From NCBI RefSeq assembly GCF_048593165.1, contig NZ_CP184271.1: DNA of 64,000 nucleotides, one strand, 5' to 3'. The translations under genes and the position numbers were made by a program. A model generated the notes under the pieces. The model was given only the letters and a program-made list of their open reading frames with translations. It did not search any database and had not been told where the DNA came from. This DNA comes from Pectobacterium sp013449375. GTDB lineage: Bacteria > Pseudomonadota > Gammaproteobacteria > Enterobacterales > Enterobacteriaceae. Of this stretch, positions 18,325 through 26,798 are shown piece by piece; the stretch's first letter is position 1, and every line of letters begins with the position of its first letter.

Positions 18325-19023
18325 ATGAAAGTCGGTATTATCGGCGCGATGGAACAAGAAGTAACGCTGCTGCGCGATCGGATTGAAAACCGTCAAACCT
18401 TCCAGCGTGCAGGTTGTGAAATTTACTCCGGACACATCAACGGCGTAGAAGTCGCGCTGCTGAAATCCGGTATCGGCAAAGTCTCCGCCGCGCTGGGCAC
18501 CACGCTGCTGCTGGAACACAGCAAACCGGACGTGGTCATTAACACCGGTTCCGCAGGCGGGCTGGCACCTAGCTTGAACGTGGGTGATATCGTGGTGTCT
18601 GATGAAGTTCGTTACCACGATGCCGACGTCACGGCCTTTGGCTATGAGCCCGGCCAAATGGCGGGCTGCCCTGCCGCTTTCTCTGCCGATGAAAAACTCA
18701 TCGCGCTGGCACAGGAAACTATTGCCGATTTACAACTGAACGCCGTGCGCGGTCTGGTTGTCAGCGGTGATGCCTTCATTAATGGCGCAGAACCCTTAGC
18801 TCGTATCCGCACCACCTTCCCGAAGGCCATTGCCGTAGAAATGGAAGCGACAGCCATCGCCCATGTATGCCACCAGTTCGCCGTTCCGTTTGTGGTGGTG
18901 CGTGCTATTTCTGATGTGGCCGATAAAGAATCACACCTGAGTTTCGATGAATTCCTGAGCGTTGCGGCACAGCAGTCAACGCGGATGGTAGAAGCGATTC
19001 TGGCAAAGCTGGCCGCACGCTAA
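18325..19023 (+). CDS. mtnN: 5'-methylthioadenosine/S-adenosylhomocysteine nucleosidase
   Basis: Hydrolyses methylthioadenosine, S-adenosylhomocysteine and 5'-deoxyadenosine, removing inhibitory by-products of polyamine synthesis and radical-SAM chemistry; its product also feeds autoinducer-2 synthesis. The 232-residue length matches E. coli Pfs. It starts MKVGIIGAMEQEV with the catalytic Glu at residue 12. It carries NTGSAGGL near 75, VEMEATAIAHVC near 172, and the catalytic Asp in RAISDVADKE near 197. btuF follows 2 nt after its stop, so the pair is co-transcribed. Confidence 0.97.
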   Translation: MKVGIIGAMEQEVTLLRDRIENRQTFQRAGCEIYSGHINGVEVALLKSGIGKVSAALGTTLLLEHSKPDVVINTGSAGGLAPSLNVGDIVVSDEVRYHDADVTAFGYEPGQMAGCPAAFSADEKLIALAQETIADLQLNAVRGLVVSGDAFINGAEPLARIRTTFPKAIAVEMEATAIAHVCHQFAVPFVVVRAISDVADKESHLSFDEFLSVAAQQSTRMVEAILAKLAAR

Positions 19024-19025
19024 TC

Positions 19026-19856
19026 GTGATTGTCAGGTTCCTCTGCTGGCTGACTGGGCTACTGCTCTGTACCGCCGCTTATGCCATTCCGCAGCGTGTC
19101 ATCAGTCTCGCACCACACGCGACGGAAATGGCCTTTGCGGCAGGTATGGGTGAACAACTCATTGCGGTTAGCGCCTGGTCGGATTATCCGCCAGAAGCGA
19201 AAAAGCTGGAACAGGTGGCTTCCTGGCAGGGAATCAACCTGGAGCGGATCCTCGCACTCAAGCCAGATTTGATTCTGGCCTGGCGCGAGGGTAACCCGCA
19301 GCGGCCGCTGGAACAGCTCGCCAATTTCTCGATTCCTATCGTTTATCTGGATGCGAAAACGTTAGACGATATCCCAGCGTCACTACGACAGCTGGCAACC
19401 TACAGCCGCCATCCTGAGCAAGCCGAACGGGCCGCGACAGATTTTCAGCAGGAAATAGGTGAACTCCAGCACGCTGGTAAGGCACCTCACGCTGCGCCAC
19501 TTCGGGTATTCATTCAATTTGGCACTCAGCCACTGTTTACTTCTTCGCAAGCGACGCTACAAAGCCAAATCGTTTCACTGTGCGGCGCAGAAAATGTCTT
19601 TAGCGACAGCCCAGTGCCCTGGCCGCAGGTCAGCCGTGAACAGGTGTTAAGGCGCCAGCCACAGGCCATTATTATCGGCGGTACGCCAGATAAGCAAACC
19701 AGCGTGCGAGCGTTTTGGCAGCCGCAGTTATCGGTGCCAGTGATTAGCGTGAACGAAGACTGGTTCAGCCGTAGTGGCCCACGCTTGTTATTGGCAGCGC
19801 AGCAAATTTGCGCTCAGTTAGCACCGTTATCATCCACATCTTCGTCAGCAAAGTGA
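19026..19856 (+). CDS. btuF: Vitamin B12-binding periplasmic protein BtuF
   Basis: Periplasmic receptor for the BtuCD cobalamin importer. The 276-residue protein starts at a GTG only 2 nt after mtnN, suggesting translational coupling. A signal peptide ends AYA. The mature fold is of the single-helix class III binding protein type, with RVISLAPHATEMAFAAG at the N-terminus and IIIGGT near the C-terminal lobe. E. coli has the same mtn-btuF order. The next E. coli gene, yadS, is absent here. Confidence 0.93.
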   Translation: MIVRFLCWLTGLLLCTAAYAIPQRVISLAPHATEMAFAAGMGEQLIAVSAWSDYPPEAKKLEQVASWQGINLERILALKPDLILAWREGNPQRPLEQLANFSIPIVYLDAKTLDDIPASLRQLATYSRHPEQAERAATDFQQEIGELQHAGKAPHAAPLRVFIQFGTQPLFTSSQATLQSQIVSLCGAENVFSDSPVPWPQVSREQVLRRQPQAIIIGGTPDKQTSVRAFWQPQLSVPVISVNEDWFSRSGPRLLLAAQQICAQLAPLSSTSSSAK

Positions 19857-20086
19857 TTGTTAATTAACACAATGAAAGCATTCCGATAACAATAACTTTA
19901 TTAATATACAAATTGTAACATTGACAGCCTTTTATTTCGCCAATATTCGCCGATAATCTGAGCACAACGGGGGAGTCATAGGCATAACTTATGATCTTGA
20001 TTACCACCCGGTGATAACACCAAAGCAATACGAAATAAAAAATTTTGAACCGATATCGGTTCCTTTTACACCAGGTAGATAAAAAT

Positions 20087-20365
20087 ATGAAAAATGCGTT
20101 GCTTTACGCAGGCTTACTGATGGCGGTCTGTACCACAGCATATGCAGGGAATCAGGGTGGGCAAATTAATGCTCAACTGACGATACTACCGGCATGCGGC
20201 GTAGCGCCTCAATCCGGTCAATATCAAATGACATGTAACGTCGCTTCTGTACCACAACCTAAAATTACTGAGTCACGTATTCAGGTCGATCAGGCAAAAC
20301 TTTCAGCCTCTGCGGCAAAAACCGCACAGGGTACGGAAACACGTCTGATTACGGTCGAATGGTAA
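20087..20365 (+). CDS. Small secreted protein, unknown, weakly spore-coat-U/fimbrial-like
   Basis: From the ATG at 20087 (AGGT just upstream) the protein has 92 residues. The signal peptide ends AYA. The mature part of about 72 residues has two cysteines (LPACGV and MTCNV) that could form a disulfide, and a terminal beta-like LITVEW. The INAQLTILPAC stretch recalls the first strand of spore-coat-U/chaperone-usher secreted proteins, but the domain is shorter than normal. A TTGACA-N17-TATTCG promoter candidate is at 19921-19949, and a strong terminator follows at 20391. It occupies the place of yadS. I cannot assign a function. Confidence 0.6.
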   Translation: MKNALLYAGLLMAVCTTAYAGNQGGQINAQLTILPACGVAPQSGQYQMTCNVASVPQPKITESRIQVDQAKLSASAAKTAQGTETRLITVEW

Positions 20366-20390
20366 TCAACCTAACGTATGACGAGCCGAT

Positions 20391-20428
20391 AAAAAAACCG
20401 TGTCTTGATGTCAGGACACGGTTTTTGT
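20391..20428. terminator. Bidirectional intrinsic terminator before erpA 3' end
   Basis: The stem ACCGTGTC / GACACGGT (loop of about 10 nt) is flanked by A7 on the left and TTTTTGTTTTTTT on the right. It serves both the small secreted gene (plus) and erpA (minus). Confidence 0.92.
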
Positions 20429-20460
20429 TTTTTTAGTCGGCCGATCACCGCAATGCAGGA

Positions 20461-20808
20461 TCAGACGCTGAAAGAGGAACCACAGCCACAGGTGGATTTC
20501 GCATTCGGATTCGTCACAACAAAACGAGAACCTTCCAGCCCTTCGGTATAATCCACCGAACCACCAACCAGATATTGCAAGCTCATCGGATCAACCACCA
20601 GCGAAACCCCTTGCTTTTCAATGGTCATATCGCCGTCGTTGATTTGATCATCAAAGGTAAAACCGTACTGGAAGCCGCTACAGCCGCCGCCCGTGATATA
20701 CACGCGCAGTTTCAGCTCTGGGTTTTCTTCATCAGCAATCAGGTTTTTCACCTTGCTTGCCGCTGCATCGGTAAATTGCAGAGGCAATGCTGCTATATCG
20801 TCGCTCAT
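20461..20808 (-). CDS. erpA: Iron-sulfur cluster insertion protein ErpA
   Basis: An A-type carrier that delivers Fe-S clusters to target enzymes, including those of isoprenoid synthesis and respiration. 115 residues (E. coli 114). The three invariant cysteines are visible: one in YITGGGCSGFQYGF and two in the terminal STCGCGSSFSV. The start ATG at 20808 gives MSDDIAALPLQFTDAAASKV. It sits beside clcA and hemL, as in E. coli. Confidence 0.97.
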   Translation of the reverse strand: MSDDIAALPLQFTDAAASKVKNLIADEENPELKLRVYITGGGCSGFQYGFTFDDQINDGDMTIEKQGVSLVVDPMSLQYLVGGSVDYTEGLEGSRFVVTNPNAKSTCGCGSSFSV

Positions 20809-20887
20809 ATTTTTACTCCCAACTCAGGGCTTACCAGGTGATAAACCCATACTCATACGCATATTATCCGGCAGTCTGCGAAAACGT

Positions 20888-22303
20888 TCAAGATTTGACA
20901 GAAATTGTTGAATTAATCTGCTGCTCCTGCTCAGCCAACGCCTGTCGCTGCAGTGTCCTCGCCAGAATAGAAGAATATAGCGGCTTCCCTCCCAGAAACT
21001 GCGCCAACAGTGTCGCACCCAGACACGTCACGATCATGGGTAAGATCAACTGATAGTTGTCAGTCATTTCCAACACCAGAACGATGCCGGTGAGCGGAGC
21101 GCGAACCGATGCCGCAAATAGCGCGCCCATCCCCGCCACAGCAAATGTACTGGCTCCAATAGCATAATCTGGGAATAACTGGCTGGCCGCCATGCCAAAC
21201 GCGGCACCGAGCAAGGTTCCCAGCGCCAGCATTGGCGCAAAAATCCCCCCTGGCGCGCCCGATCCGAAACAAAGCAGCGTCATGAAGACGCGGATGATAA
21301 AGATCACAAAAAGCATACTAATGCTGTAATGCTCCGCCGCCGCGAGGGGAATAAGCGTAAACCCGCCTCCGGTCGCTTCTTGAAACACAATGGACAGCAC
21401 CCCACAGAGGCCTCCAGCCATCGCCCCAACCAACAGGAAACGTGACATTCGTTTAGCGTGGAAGGTCAAAAATAGCGCCTGAGTGCGTAACACCAAGGAA
21501 TTAAACACCACACCGACAATGCCGAAAATAATCCCAAGTACCAAATATAGCCACAGCGTATTGAGCGGTGCAGAAGGCAGTTGCCCTATGTCGATCACCG
21601 CCTGTTCGCCGTTGAAGAGACGAAATACGATACTCGACATGATGACGCCGATGAAAACCGCTTTAATCGAGATAAGGCTGTAACGGAACTGCGGCCGCAT
21701 TTCCTCAATGATGAAAAGTATTCCAGCCAACGGCGCATTAAAGGCAGCGGATAACCCAGCTGCCGCGCCAGTAGCTAATAATGAGTGGCGCCCATCCTGC
21801 TGCCTTTTGGGCAACATGTCCGCAACCATACCGCCAATATTTCCCCCCAGTTGTACTGTCGGCCCTTCACGCCCCAGCACCATTCCCGAGCCAAGCGTGC
21901 CAATACCGCCAAAAAACTTAACGGGCAATACGCGCCACCAGCGTACCGGTCTGAGTTCTTCTAAGGCGCCCTCAATTTCGGGAATCCCCGATCCCCCCGC
22001 TTCAGGAGCGAATCTCCTAACCAGAAAATATCCCCATACCGCGAGTACAGCCGACACCGCCGTAGCAACAAGCCAGCTCACCCCGCTTTCAGGTAAGTGC
22101 GCCAAGAGTGACATTCGCTGTTGTATAACCCAGTTCACCGTACGCTCAAATGCCACGCCGACCAACCCAGTTAACGTTCCTACTATCGCAGCCAGCAGAA
22201 GAATCAACGCGGGAGTTTTATCGCGCCGCATAAATTGTGCGATGGCAGCGCGGCGCTCCGCCGCAGAAGAAACAGGTGCAGAAAATCTGATCACAACGGT
22301 CAT
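20888..22303 (-). CDS. clcA: H+/Cl- exchange transporter ClcA
   Basis: An inner-membrane CLC-type chloride/proton antiporter that in E. coli supports extreme acid resistance. About 471 residues with many membrane helices. Signature motifs are GGSGIPE near the N-terminus, the gating-glutamate motif GREGPTVQLGG, the proton-pathway glutamate region IIEEMRPQFRY, and GAPGGIFAPMLALG. I take the ATG at 22303 as the start; a TTG two codons earlier is less likely. It is convergent on neither neighbour and upstream of erpA, matching E. coli. Confidence 0.95.
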   Translation of the reverse strand: MTVVIRFSAPVSSAAERRAAIAQFMRRDKTPALILLLAAIVGTLTGLVGVAFERTVNWVIQQRMSLLAHLPESGVSWLVATAVSAVLAVWGYFLVRRFAPEAGGSGIPEIEGALEELRPVRWWRVLPVKFFGGIGTLGSGMVLGREGPTVQLGGNIGGMVADMLPKRQQDGRHSLLATGAAAGLSAAFNAPLAGILFIIEEMRPQFRYSLISIKAVFIGVIMSSIVFRLFNGEQAVIDIGQLPSAPLNTLWLYLVLGIIFGIVGVVFNSLVLRTQALFLTFHAKRMSRFLLVGAMAGGLCGVLSIVFQEATGGGFTLIPLAAAEHYSISMLFVIFIIRVFMTLLCFGSGAPGGIFAPMLALGTLLGAAFGMAASQLFPDYAIGASTFAVAGMGALFAASVRAPLTGIVLVLEMTDNYQLILPMIVTCLGATLLAQFLGGKPLYSSILARTLQRQALAEQEQQINSTISVKS

Positions 22304-22476
22304 AACCAAAAAAGAGAAATAAGAGTCACTATGTTACCCCTTAAGGATAAAACTGCCTATTTGACCAGAACAGAAGACAAAGAGACCCGCATCTGCTGAT
22401 ACAGCGATTTCATAACGGCGGTCAGTTCATTAGAATACCCCTACATTTTACGATCAAGACCAGTCAGGACCGCGTA

Positions 22477-23757
22477 ATGAACAAATCTGAAAGCCTGTAT
22501 GCTGCGGCACAGCAACTTATTCCCGGCGGAGTGAACTCCCCCGTTCGTGCTTTTAACGGCGTTGGCGGTACTCCGCTGTTCATCGAACGGGCTGATGGCG
22601 CTTATCTCTATGACGCTGACGAGCAAGCATACATTGATTACGTGGGCTCGTGGGGCCCGATGGTGCTGGGGCACAATCATCCGGCAATCCGTGATGCGGT
22701 GATCGCGGCAGCAGAACGCGGCCTAAGCTTTGGCGCGCCGACAGAAATGGAAGTGCAGATGGCGCGTCTGGTCACCTCGTTGGTGCCGAGCATGGATATG
22801 GTGCGGATGGTCAACTCCGGTACAGAAGCCACCATGAGCGCAATCCGTCTGGCGCGTGGTTACACCGGCCGCGATAAAATCATCAAATTTGAAGGCTGCT
22901 ACCACGGCCACGCCGACTGCCTGCTGGTGAAAGCCGGCTCTGGTGCGCTGACGCTGGGCCAACCGAACTCCCCCGGCGTTCCGGCTGATTTCGCCCGCCA
23001 CACGCTGACCTGCGTCTATAACGATCTGTCATCCGTTCGCGCCGCGTTTGAACAATATCCTGACGAGATCGCCGCGATCATTGTCGAACCCGTCGCAGGC
23101 AACATGAACTGCGTTCCACCGTTGCCAGATTTCCTTCCCGGCCTGCGTGCTCTGTGTGACGAGTTTGGTGCCCTGTTCATCATCGATGAAGTGATGACTG
23201 GCTTTCGTGTCGCACTGGCAGGTGCACAGTCACACTATGGCGTGGTACCGGATCTAACCTGCCTAGGGAAAATCATCGGCGGCGGCATGCCCGTTGGTGC
23301 ATTCGGCGGTAAGCGTGAAGTCATGCAAGCGCTGGCACCGACCGGTCCGGTTTATCAGGCGGGAACACTGTCCGGTAACCCGATTGCTATGGCAGCAGGC
23401 TTTGCCTGTTTGACGGAAGTCGCGAAACCCGGTGTCCATGAAAAGCTCACCGCGTTGACCAATCAACTGGCTGATGGCCTGCTGGCTGCCGCTAAAGCCG
23501 AAAATATTCCGCTAGTCGTGAATCAGGCGGGTGGTATGTTTGGTCTGTTCTTCACCGATGCAGAGAGCGTCACCTGCTATCAGGATGTGATGAAGTGCGA
23601 CGTCGAGCGCTTTAAGCGGTTCTTCCACATGATGCTGGAAGAAGGCGTTTATCTCGCGCCGTCCGCGTTTGAAGCGGGCTTTATGTCGCTGGCGCATACG
23701 CCACAGGACATCGATCGCACCATCGAAGCCGCACAGCTCTGCTTCTCACGCCTGTAA
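22477..23757 (+). CDS. hemL: Glutamate-1-semialdehyde 2,1-aminomutase
   Basis: A PLP enzyme converting glutamate-1-semialdehyde to 5-aminolevulinate, the tetrapyrrole precursor (C5 pathway; the glutamyl donor comes through gltX). 426 residues, as in E. coli. The conserved N-terminus contains IPGGVNSPVRAF. The catalytic PLP lysine is in CLGKIIGGGMPVGAFGG near residue 265, and the gating loop GNPIAMAAG near 305. It is divergent from clcA. Confidence 0.98.
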   Translation: MNKSESLYAAAQQLIPGGVNSPVRAFNGVGGTPLFIERADGAYLYDADEQAYIDYVGSWGPMVLGHNHPAIRDAVIAAAERGLSFGAPTEMEVQMARLVTSLVPSMDMVRMVNSGTEATMSAIRLARGYTGRDKIIKFEGCYHGHADCLLVKAGSGALTLGQPNSPGVPADFARHTLTCVYNDLSSVRAAFEQYPDEIAAIIVEPVAGNMNCVPPLPDFLPGLRALCDEFGALFIIDEVMTGFRVALAGAQSHYGVVPDLTCLGKIIGGGMPVGAFGGKREVMQALAPTGPVYQAGTLSGNPIAMAAGFACLTEVAKPGVHEKLTALTNQLADGLLAAAKAENIPLVVNQAGGMFGLFFTDAESVTCYQDVMKCDVERFKRFFHMMLEEGVYLAPSAFEAGFMSLAHTPQDIDRTIEAAQLCFSRL

Positions 23758-23766
23758 AGTGTATCT

Positions 23767-23799
23767 CGACGGCGTCATTCACTAACACTGACGCCGTCG
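23767..23799 (+). terminator. Hairpin after hemL
   Basis: A perfect 10-bp stem CGACGGCGTC / GACGCCGTCG with a 13-nt loop starts 9 nt after the hemL stop. No T-run follows, so it is a possible Rho-independent terminator of low strength or a 3'-protecting hairpin. Confidence 0.5.
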
Positions 23800-23936
23800 C
23801 ATCCATCCGTTGTTTCAGTCTTCATTACGCCCGCTCCCCGCCTCCACTTTTTTCGTCAGGATTCTCGTTTGAGAATGACAAGCCCTCTCAAATTGGTTAT
23901 GAGTAAGGCTATGTTCCTGAAAATAGCGGAGAGATC

Positions 23937-24560
23937 ATGTTAAAGGTTCTAGGACGCACGTCGTCAATCAACGTTCGGAAAGTGCTGTGGCTGTGTGATG
24001 AGTTGGCGATTCCTTTTGACCGCGAAGACTGGGGTGAAGGCTATCAGTCACCGCAGTCACCGGTATTTCTGGCACTCAATCCCAATGCCATGATACCGGT
24101 GATTCAGGACGACGATTTTGTCATGTGGGAATCGAACGCGATTATACGTTACCTCGCCAATGCGAAGGACGGAGCCTGGCTGTACCCGCAAGATCCGCGT
24201 AGCCGTGCTTCGGTCGATCAATGGATCGACTGGCAGGCCAATGAGCTCAATCCCTCATGGCGTTACGCTTTTATGTCGCTGGTGCGCCAATCCCCCGCCC
24301 ATCAGGATCCGGCGCTCTTAGCCGCATCCTGTAATCTTTGGTCGCGCACCATGGGCATTTTGAATCAGCAATTAGAGCGAACCGGCCACTACGTCGCAGG
24401 AAAAACGTTCACGCTGGCCGATATTCCCATCGGGCTATCGGTAAACCGCTGGTATGAAACGCCGCTGGAACACACGGACTATCCCGCCGTCCGCGCCTAC
24501 TATGAGCGTTTAAGCGAACGCGCGGGCTACCTGACCTGGGGACGCAACGGCACGCCATAA
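23937..24560 (+). CDS. Glutathione S-transferase family protein
   Basis: A 207-residue GST with an N-terminal thioredoxin-like domain (LGRTSSINVRKVLW, with a Ser/Thr active-site region at residues 7-10). The cis-Pro/glutathione-binding MIPVIQDDDFVMWESNAI is near residues 52-69, and the helical C-terminal domain includes FTLADIPIG. It resembles E. coli YliJ/GstB in layout. The substrate is unknown. It lies in a three-gene insertion (GST, MocR-type regulator, LysE-type exporter) between hemL and fhuB, a place where E. coli has none of these. Confidence 0.88.
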   Translation: MLKVLGRTSSINVRKVLWLCDELAIPFDREDWGEGYQSPQSPVFLALNPNAMIPVIQDDDFVMWESNAIIRYLANAKDGAWLYPQDPRSRASVDQWIDWQANELNPSWRYAFMSLVRQSPAHQDPALLAASCNLWSRTMGILNQQLERTGHYVAGKTFTLADIPIGLSVNRWYETPLEHTDYPAVRAYYERLSERAGYLTWGRNGTP

Positions 24561-24566
24561 GGCTAC

Positions 24567-26030
24567 TCATAACGCTACGCTACCCGGCTCGATACCGCTC
24601 ATTTCACACGCCAGCGCCCCCGCGCGCTTAAGTGCATACGTGTAGCGTTCATCAAACGGGTAGCAGCACGAGAGCCGCAGCGCGTGCTTACAGCGACCGC
24701 TCAGCGTGTAAAGTTCGCCGGGCGTGACGCAAATCCGCTCTTGCAGCAGGCGATGGAACAATTCAACACCATCCACGTCACCCGGTAACTCCAACCAGAA
24801 GACAAAACCGCCCTGTGGCTGCGTCGCGCGCGTTCCCTGCGGAAAATGCCGGGCAATCAACCCACGCGCTTCATCCATCTGTGCGGCATAGCGGCGACGC
24901 AGGGTGCGCAGATGGTGATCGTAACCGCCGGACTCCAGAAACTGCGCCAGCGTTTCCGATAGCAGCGCCGATTCCGCCATTGACGAGACCGCTTTCAGCC
25001 GCGCTACTTTGGCACGGAAACGGCCCGATGCCATCCAGCCGATGCGGAAATCGGGTGCCAGCGTTTTCGTGAAGCTAGAGCAGTAAATTACCCAGCCATC
25101 ACGGTCGAAGGCTTTCACCGTCGGCGACAGCGGCCAGGTAAATTGAAGTTCGCTATATAACCCATCCTCAATAAGCGGAACCTGATAGTCGTTCACCAGC
25201 TTTGCCAGCCGTTTTTTATCCGCCAGCGTCATGCTGCATCCGAGCGGATTCTGGGCGTTAGGCATGGCAATAATCGCCTGTAATCGCTGTTCTGACAGCA
25301 ACAGCTCCAGCGCATCCAGCGCGAGGCCACGTTGTGGATCGGTGGGAATCTCTACCGTTTTCAATCCCAGACTGGCCAGCAGAGGAAAGAGATAAAAATA
25401 GGTGGGCGTTTCCAGCCCCACACAGTCGCCCGGCTGTGTGACCGTGCGTAGCGCTAGCTGTAGCGCTTCCATACAGCCGTGGGTGATCGTGATGTCCTCG
25501 CGGGTCAATGTCATACCCAAATCCATCGCCCTCCGCGCCACTTCTCTCCGCAGTCGCTCACTGCCCGGCGGTAGCGCATAACGGCCAATCAGGTCAGGCT
25601 GTCGCCGCAATAGGGAAGCGGTAATACGGCTAATCTTTTCGGTCGGATAGAAATCGGTATGCTGTGGGCACGCCAGAGAAATGTTGGTGTAATCTGGGTG
25701 TGTCTGGGCAGCAAACACGGTATCAATCAGGTCCAGTTTCTCACTGCCCGGCACAATCACCTGCGCACGATGAGGCTTACTTTCCGTCAGCGACGGCAGA
25801 CGTCCGCGCACAAAATAGCCGGACTGCGGCCGCGCTTCGATCAACCCGCGATCTTCGAGAATGCGCCAGGCATTCAATACCGTGTTGACACTCACCTGAT
25901 GCGATCCAGCAACGCGGCGAATAGAAGGCAAGCGGCTTCCCGGCGCTAACGTCCCTTGATGAATCGCCGTGGCGAAGGTTTCCGCGAGCTGTTGATAGAG
26001 CGTACTTTCTTGTGAGTCGATAATGGACAC
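24567..26030 (-). CDS. MocR-family regulator (GntR helix-turn-helix fused to aminotransferase domain)
   Basis: A transcription regulator with an N-terminal winged helix-turn-helix (GSRLPSIRRVAGSHQVSVNT followed by RILEDRGLIEARPQSGYFV). A PLP-dependent fold-type I aminotransferase-like domain follows, with the PLP lysine in SSFTKTLAPDFRIGW. I chose the GTG at 26030, which has a G-rich site just upstream; a TTG at 26048 is the longer alternative (493 residues). It is divergent from the LysE-type exporter at 26166, a common pairing in which the regulator senses an amino compound and controls its export. The effector is unknown. Confidence 0.85.
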   Translation of the reverse strand: MSIIDSQESTLYQQLAETFATAIHQGTLAPGSRLPSIRRVAGSHQVSVNTVLNAWRILEDRGLIEARPQSGYFVRGRLPSLTESKPHRAQVIVPGSEKLDLIDTVFAAQTHPDYTNISLACPQHTDFYPTEKISRITASLLRRQPDLIGRYALPPGSERLRREVARRAMDLGMTLTREDITITHGCMEALQLALRTVTQPGDCVGLETPTYFYLFPLLASLGLKTVEIPTDPQRGLALDALELLLSEQRLQAIIAMPNAQNPLGCSMTLADKKRLAKLVNDYQVPLIEDGLYSELQFTWPLSPTVKAFDRDGWVIYCSSFTKTLAPDFRIGWMASGRFRAKVARLKAVSSMAESALLSETLAQFLESGGYDHHLRTLRRRYAAQMDEARGLIARHFPQGTRATQPQGGFVFWLELPGDVDGVELFHRLLQERICVTPGELYTLSGRCKHALRLSCCYPFDERYTYALKRAGALACEMSGIEPGSVAL

Positions 26031-26165
26031 AATTCCCCCGCCAGCCAATGAGTACAGTTAACGATTAATGCATTTTGTACCCATAACAATAATCATTTTG
26101 TGTATCTGTAACCATTTCTTTTTTCTGCCTACCATAGTGTTCTCCCCCATCATCAGGATAACACC

Positions 26166-26756
26166 ATGCTCGACCCTTCTTTTTTCAGCTATGTCACCGT
26201 CATGTCCATCACGCCGGGGCCCAATAATTTGCTGCTGGCAACCTCAGGCGTCAATTTTGGCCTGCGTCGTACGCTACCGATGATGATGGGCATTTCCGTT
26301 GGTTGCGGGATACAAACGGCGCTGATGGGCGTGGCCTTGGAACTTCTGCTGAGCTGGATGAGCATGATTCGCCTCCCGCTCACCGTGCTGGGGTGTGTCT
26401 ATTTGCTGTGGCTATCGTGGAAAATCGTGCGCTCATCGGCACCGGAATTACAGGAGCGCGTACAGCCGATGACCATACTGCAAGGGACGCTATTCCAAGC
26501 GGTGAACCCGAAAGCCTGGCTGATGTCCAGCAACATCGCGCTGCTTTATGCCGCGAGCGGCGGCCTTTTTACCACCGTAGTCGCCTTTATGGCGCTCAAT
26601 CTGCCCTGTATCTTAGTCTGGGCGCTACTCGGCGATCGCATCGGTAAACATCTTCAGGAACCGTGGAAACTGAAAGCCTTCAACGGCATCATGGCACTTT
26701 CTCTGGTGTTCACCACCTTCTGGATGCTGGTCGAAGCCATTAACCTCTCCGGCTAA
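26166..26756 (+). CDS. LysE/RhtB-family amino-acid exporter
   Basis: A 196-residue inner-membrane protein with about six hydrophobic segments and the LysE/RhtB signature SITPGPNNLLLATSGVNFG at residues 14-32. NPKAWLMSSNIALLYA near 118 is the second conserved element. Family members export amino acids or their derivatives. The divergent MocR-type regulator shares the 135-bp intergenic region and is probably its controller. No specific substrate can be deduced. Confidence 0.88.
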   Translation: MLDPSFFSYVTVMSITPGPNNLLLATSGVNFGLRRTLPMMMGISVGCGIQTALMGVALELLLSWMSMIRLPLTVLGCVYLLWLSWKIVRSSAPELQERVQPMTILQGTLFQAVNPKAWLMSSNIALLYAASGGLFTTVVAFMALNLPCILVWALLGDRIGKHLQEPWKLKAFNGIMALSLVFTTFWMLVEAINLSG

Positions 26757-26798
26757 TCACACGGCGTCGGCGGGCTTCCCTCCCCGCCGAGGCTCGCA

